The position numbers and the translations under genes were made by a program. The notes beneath the pieces were generated by a model. That model was not told the DNA's origin. It made no database searches and saw nothing but the letters and a program-made list of their open reading frames with translations. From NCBI GenBank assembly GCA_947179265.1, contig CAMXBB010000073.1:1-7170 (forward strand): a DNA stretch of 7,170 bases. The letters run 5' to 3'. The number at the start of each line of letters is the position of its first letter. The first letter of the stretch is position 1. Positions 5,237 to 7,170 of this stretch are shown piece after piece. Origin of the DNA: an uncultured Bacillota bacterium. Lineage in GTDB: Bacteria; Bacillota_I; Bacilli_A; RF39; UBA660.

Positions 5237-7042
5237 TTAAATTCTTCCAAATCTATTATATCTTCTATATAACACATATCCTAATGACATCAATAATGCA
5301 ACGATTAGTGAGATGATAATGAAACTTCTAACACCTGTTTTTGGATTATTAACACACATACCTTTATTAGTTATTGTTTCGTCCTTCTTACATGATTTAC
5401 CAGGTTTATCAGTCCATACAAGTTCTCCATCACATTCGTAGCATGCACTTATATCTATGTTTTTGTCACTTGTTGGTACTGCTTCTAGTGGTATGGTTAT
5501 TAATGGTCTTATTCCTGCTATATCATTTTCTTCACAATCCATAGGTACAGCAACTCCAGCAAATAGTACTGCAACTAAGTAATCTTCACTTAATGAAGTT
5601 CTTGTCCAATAAGTTCTGCTATATAGCCAACCAGGAATCTTTTCGTTGCTATATAAATCTAGGAAATCATATCCTGCAGATTTATTATTTTCAAATCTTT
5701 TAATACTTAATGAAGGCATTTCTTTTTCCTTAGTCATAAGGTTTTTCTCTCTATCATAAGAAATTAATTCATCACCAATGGCATCCTCAATATCGTCTAA
5801 CTTTAATAAAGTTCCTTTATAGTCAATATTAGATATACTCTTTAAATATTTAACATAATTATCTACATATCCTTGTGCTAAACTTCCTTTATATGATGAA
5901 CATGTATTTCCTGATACTACTCTATTGGCATATTCTGTTACACCATATGTTTCCATATCATAACCAAGTTCGCCATATAAGCCTTTAGCTTTTATATCTT
6001 GAAGTCTAGTTGCTTGTGCTATTACTGAACATACACTTCTTGGTCCATCTATACTGAAAGCTGTTGATTGTGGATATGGTGAGTAATCATAATCAGAAAT
6101 ACACTTAGATCCAATTTCAAGATTATATCTTGCTAGCATCTTTACTTCATATCCGGTATTTTGTAATACATAGAAGCATTCTTTATCAACACATATCTTG
6201 TCTGACATTGATACCTTTCCGTCTCCGTCATTATCTGTAAAACAGATATTATCTTTGCATATCTCTTTTGAAGATTCGCCTTTTAGATTATCCACCGATA
6301 CTACTATTACTGGCCTTATTGCGGTTACATTACCAACATAATATTCATCGATATATCCTTCACTGTTAACCTCTGCAACAAATTCATAGTCATATGCTAC
6401 TTTGGTCCAATAAGTTAAATCGAAGAACCATTTTACCTTTTTAGGTATCCAATCAGTATTTGGTTCATAATCAACTTGTACTTTAGTTTCTACTGGCATT
6501 TCTCTTTCAATAATATTTAAATCCATTGCATTAACTAAGTCACCTGTTACATTAGCATTATATTTTTTCTTTAACAATTCAACATATTTATTAACATATT
6601 CCTCAGCCATGCTTCCTTGATATGAACTTGGATATTTTCCATATTTTTTATAAGTTGCATATGGAGTTCCAACAATGGCTTCACCATGATTTGTTATTCC
6701 ACTTACCTTTGAACTTTGAAGACCCGTTGATGTTGGTCTTATTTTACAAGTTACTTCTGGAAAACTTTCTCTAGTGTTACCCATAGCCATAAGAGGTACA
6801 CATTCAACATCAATATCTAATCCATACTTAGCTAGCATTCTTATCTCTTCACCATCATAGCTTAAGATATAGAAGTGTTCGTCCCCTATTGCAACTTCAT
6901 CACCAAGGTTCTTTCCTGTACCTGTGATGATATCAATAAATTTTGCTTCTTTAGCTTCTACTTGCCAATCTAACCTTGAAAAACCTAAAATTAGAAAAGA
7001 AAAAAGAAAGACAAGCAATACACTTTTAAATAATTTCTTCAT
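5237..7042 (-). CDS. NPKTG-anchored two-repeat surface protein, copy 4 (first gene of operon)
   Basis: Complete gene of 601 aa from the ATG at 7042. An in-frame GTG two codons upstream (7048) is possible but sits only 3 nt from the AGGAAG ribosome site, whereas the ATG is 9 nt away and matches the MKKLFKS/MKRIFKS start of copies 1 and 2. Residues 1-30 form a signal peptide (likely VEA|KEA). Repeat unit 1: FYIL, MLAKYGL, variable loop Cys81-Cys99, SYQGSMA, YWTK at 211-214, IRPVI near 242. DNDGDGKVSMSD lies at 270-281. Repeat unit 2: ECFYVL, MLARYNL, variable loop Cys314-Cys338, SYKGSLA, YWTRT near 478, GIRPLI near 510. It ends with four cysteines in CYEC-x13-C-x11-C spacing, NPKTG at 566-570, a hydrophobic helix and a basic tail. 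In alignable blocks it is closest to copy 1, sharing an 85-bp identical DNA run. It is likely exported and sortase-anchored; no enzymatic motif is seen. Confidence 0.97.
   Translation of the reverse strand: MKKLFKSVLLVFLFSFLILGFSRLDWQVEAKEAKFIDIITGTGKNLGDEVAIGDEHFYILSYDGEEIRMLAKYGLDIDVECVPLMAMGNTRESFPEVTCKIRPTSTGLQSSKVSGITNHGEAIVGTPYATYKKYGKYPSSYQGSMAEEYVNKYVELLKKKYNANVTGDLVNAMDLNIIEREMPVETKVQVDYEPNTDWIPKKVKWFFDLTYWTKVAYDYEFVAEVNSEGYIDEYYVGNVTAIRPVIVVSVDNLKGESSKEICKDNICFTDNDGDGKVSMSDKICVDKECFYVLQNTGYEVKMLARYNLEIGSKCISDYDYSPYPQSTAFSIDGPRSVCSVIAQATRLQDIKAKGLYGELGYDMETYGVTEYANRVVSGNTCSSYKGSLAQGYVDNYVKYLKSISNIDYKGTLLKLDDIEDAIGDELISYDREKNLMTKEKEMPSLSIKRFENNKSAGYDFLDLYSNEKIPGWLYSRTYWTRTSLSEDYLVAVLFAGVAVPMDCEENDIAGIRPLITIPLEAVPTSDKNIDISACYECDGELVWTDKPGKSCKKDETITNKGMCVNNPKTGVRSFIIISLIVALLMSLGYVLYRRYNRFGRI
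6088..6172 (-). repeat. 85-bp exact repeat, copy 4 instance
   Basis: Partner of 381-465, identical over 85 bases although copies 2 and 3 lie between. Copy 2 carries a near match in the same place (about 2304-2346). The pattern suggests recent exchange between copies 1 and 4, or strong sequence constraint on this block. Confidence 0.95.
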
Positions 7043-7066
7043 AACCACTCACTTCCTATTATTTAT

Positions 7067-7095
7067 AATATAACATATAAAAATGTAAAAGTTAA
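7067..7095 (-). promoter_or_regulatory. Promoter of the copy 4-copy 3 operon
   Basis: On the minus strand there is TTAACT (7090-7095), a 17-nt spacer and TATATT (7067-7072), preceded by TG in the extended -10 position. The -10 box ends 24 nt before the ATG at 7042, close to the 26 nt seen for copies 1 and 2. An overlapping alternative is TTTACA with a 16-nt spacer and TATAAA. The region is so A+T-rich that the exact boxes are less certain than for the other two promoters. Confidence 0.62.
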
Positions 7096-7124
7096 CTAGA
7101 AAAGAAAAAAATGCAAATAAATTT

Positions 7125-7148
7125 CCACCAGCTTAGCTGGTGGTTTTT
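7125..7148 (+). terminator. Perfect 9-bp palindrome with plus-strand T-run
   Basis: CCACCAGCT (7125-7133) and AGCTGGTGG (7135-7143) are exact inverted repeats around one base, so the real loop would be 3-5 nt. Five T follow on the plus strand (7144-7148), the form of an intrinsic terminator for plus-strand transcripts; on the minus strand the U-tract is poor. No plus-strand gene lies upstream of it in the window, so what it would terminate is unclear. It may instead belong to a mobile-element end (see findings) or insulate the operon. Confidence 0.5.
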
Positions 7149-7155
7149 CATATGC

Positions 7156-7170
7156 GCCTATAAGGCTTTT
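7156..7170 (+). other. Small hairpin GCCT-ATA-AGGC with trailing T
   Basis: GCCT (7156-7159) and AGGC (7163-7166) can pair around ATA and are followed by TTTT up to the window edge. With the larger palindrome 8 bases before, this makes two consecutive hairpins outside any gene. The stem is only 4 bp, so it may be chance; the context to the right is missing. Confidence 0.3.

Larger units (their letters stand above)
1..7042 (-). repeat. Tandem array of four paralogous surface-protein genes
   Basis: Four consecutive genes share the same start sequence, domain order and central block, and the three complete copies also share the C-terminal sorting region. The repeat period is roughly 1.8-1.9 kb. 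Copies 1, 2 and 4 are close relatives and copy 3 is divergent. Copies 1 and 2 also share the upstream promoter and leader arrangement, and copies 2 and 3 share a related downstream terminator, so the duplicated unit included control signals. Each protein is itself an internal duplication of one roughly 210-250 aa unit, so the window holds seven complete or nearly complete units plus the truncated second unit of copy 1. Confidence 0.93.

Noticed and set aside
325..6103. Diversity-generating retroelement as the source of the variable loops
   Set aside because: The loops differ in length and in all bases rather than by adenine-specific substitutions, and no reverse transcriptase or template repeat is visible in the window.
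1..7042. CRISPR array or other short regular repeat
   Set aside because: The repetition has gene-length periodicity and is coding; no short, evenly spaced direct repeats with unique spacers were seen.
1..7042. Alternative genetic code (UGA as Trp), as in Mollicutes
   Set aside because: All conserved Trp positions that I checked use TGG, and the reading frames stay open under the standard bacterial code.
7040..7048. GTG start at 7048 for copy 4
   Set aside because: It would leave only 3 nt to the AGGAAG ribosome site and add two residues absent from the paralogs; the ATG at 7042 is better placed.

Overview
The window is about 7.2 kb of strongly A+T-rich DNA. It is filled almost entirely by a head-to-tail array of four paralogous genes, all on the minus strand. 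The base composition, the strong AGGAGG-type ribosome binding sites, the sigma-A-like promoters with extended -10 boxes, the Gram-positive secretion signals and the C-terminal NPKTG wall-sorting signals all point to a low-GC Bacillota (Bacilli or Erysipelotrichia-like, possibly an uncultured gut lineage). Tryptophan is read from TGG and the visible stops are TAA, so nothing requires a recoded UGA. No gene symbol can be assigned.

Layout in transcription order, right to left. A non-coding stretch (7049-7170) carries a strong palindrome and a promoter. Copy 4 (5237-7042, 601 aa) is followed after only 21 bp by copy 3 (3281-5215, 644 aa), with no terminator between them, so the two probably form one operon. 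A hairpin terminator (3256-3280) ends that unit. A new promoter (3223-3251) then drives copy 2 (1415-3196, 593 aa), which ends at its own terminator (1389-1412). A further promoter (1359-1387) drives copy 1, which starts at 1332 and runs off the left edge of the window after 444 codons.

Each complete protein has the same plan: signal peptide; repeat unit 1 (about 210 aa); a junction carrying a 12-residue EF-hand/dockerin-like loop (DNDGDGKVSMSD in copies 1, 2 and 4, degenerate in copy 3); repeat unit 2 (about 250 aa); a membrane-proximal four-cysteine module (CYEC...C...C); NPKTG; a hydrophobic helix; and a basic tail (YRRYNRF). Repeat units 1 and 2 are homologous to each other. Both hold the order FYVL...LAKYNL...SYKGSLA.EYV..YV..LK...YWTR...RPVI. 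In each unit the segment after the LAKY-G/N-L motif lies between two cysteines and is unrelated between paralogs, while its flanks are nearly identical, in places identical at DNA level over 68-85 bp.

The whole reads as a surface-antigen or adhesin-type family expanded by tandem duplication and shaped by recombination between copies. No sortase, transposase, recombinase or reverse transcriptase is visible here. The function and ligand of the family cannot be read from this sequence.
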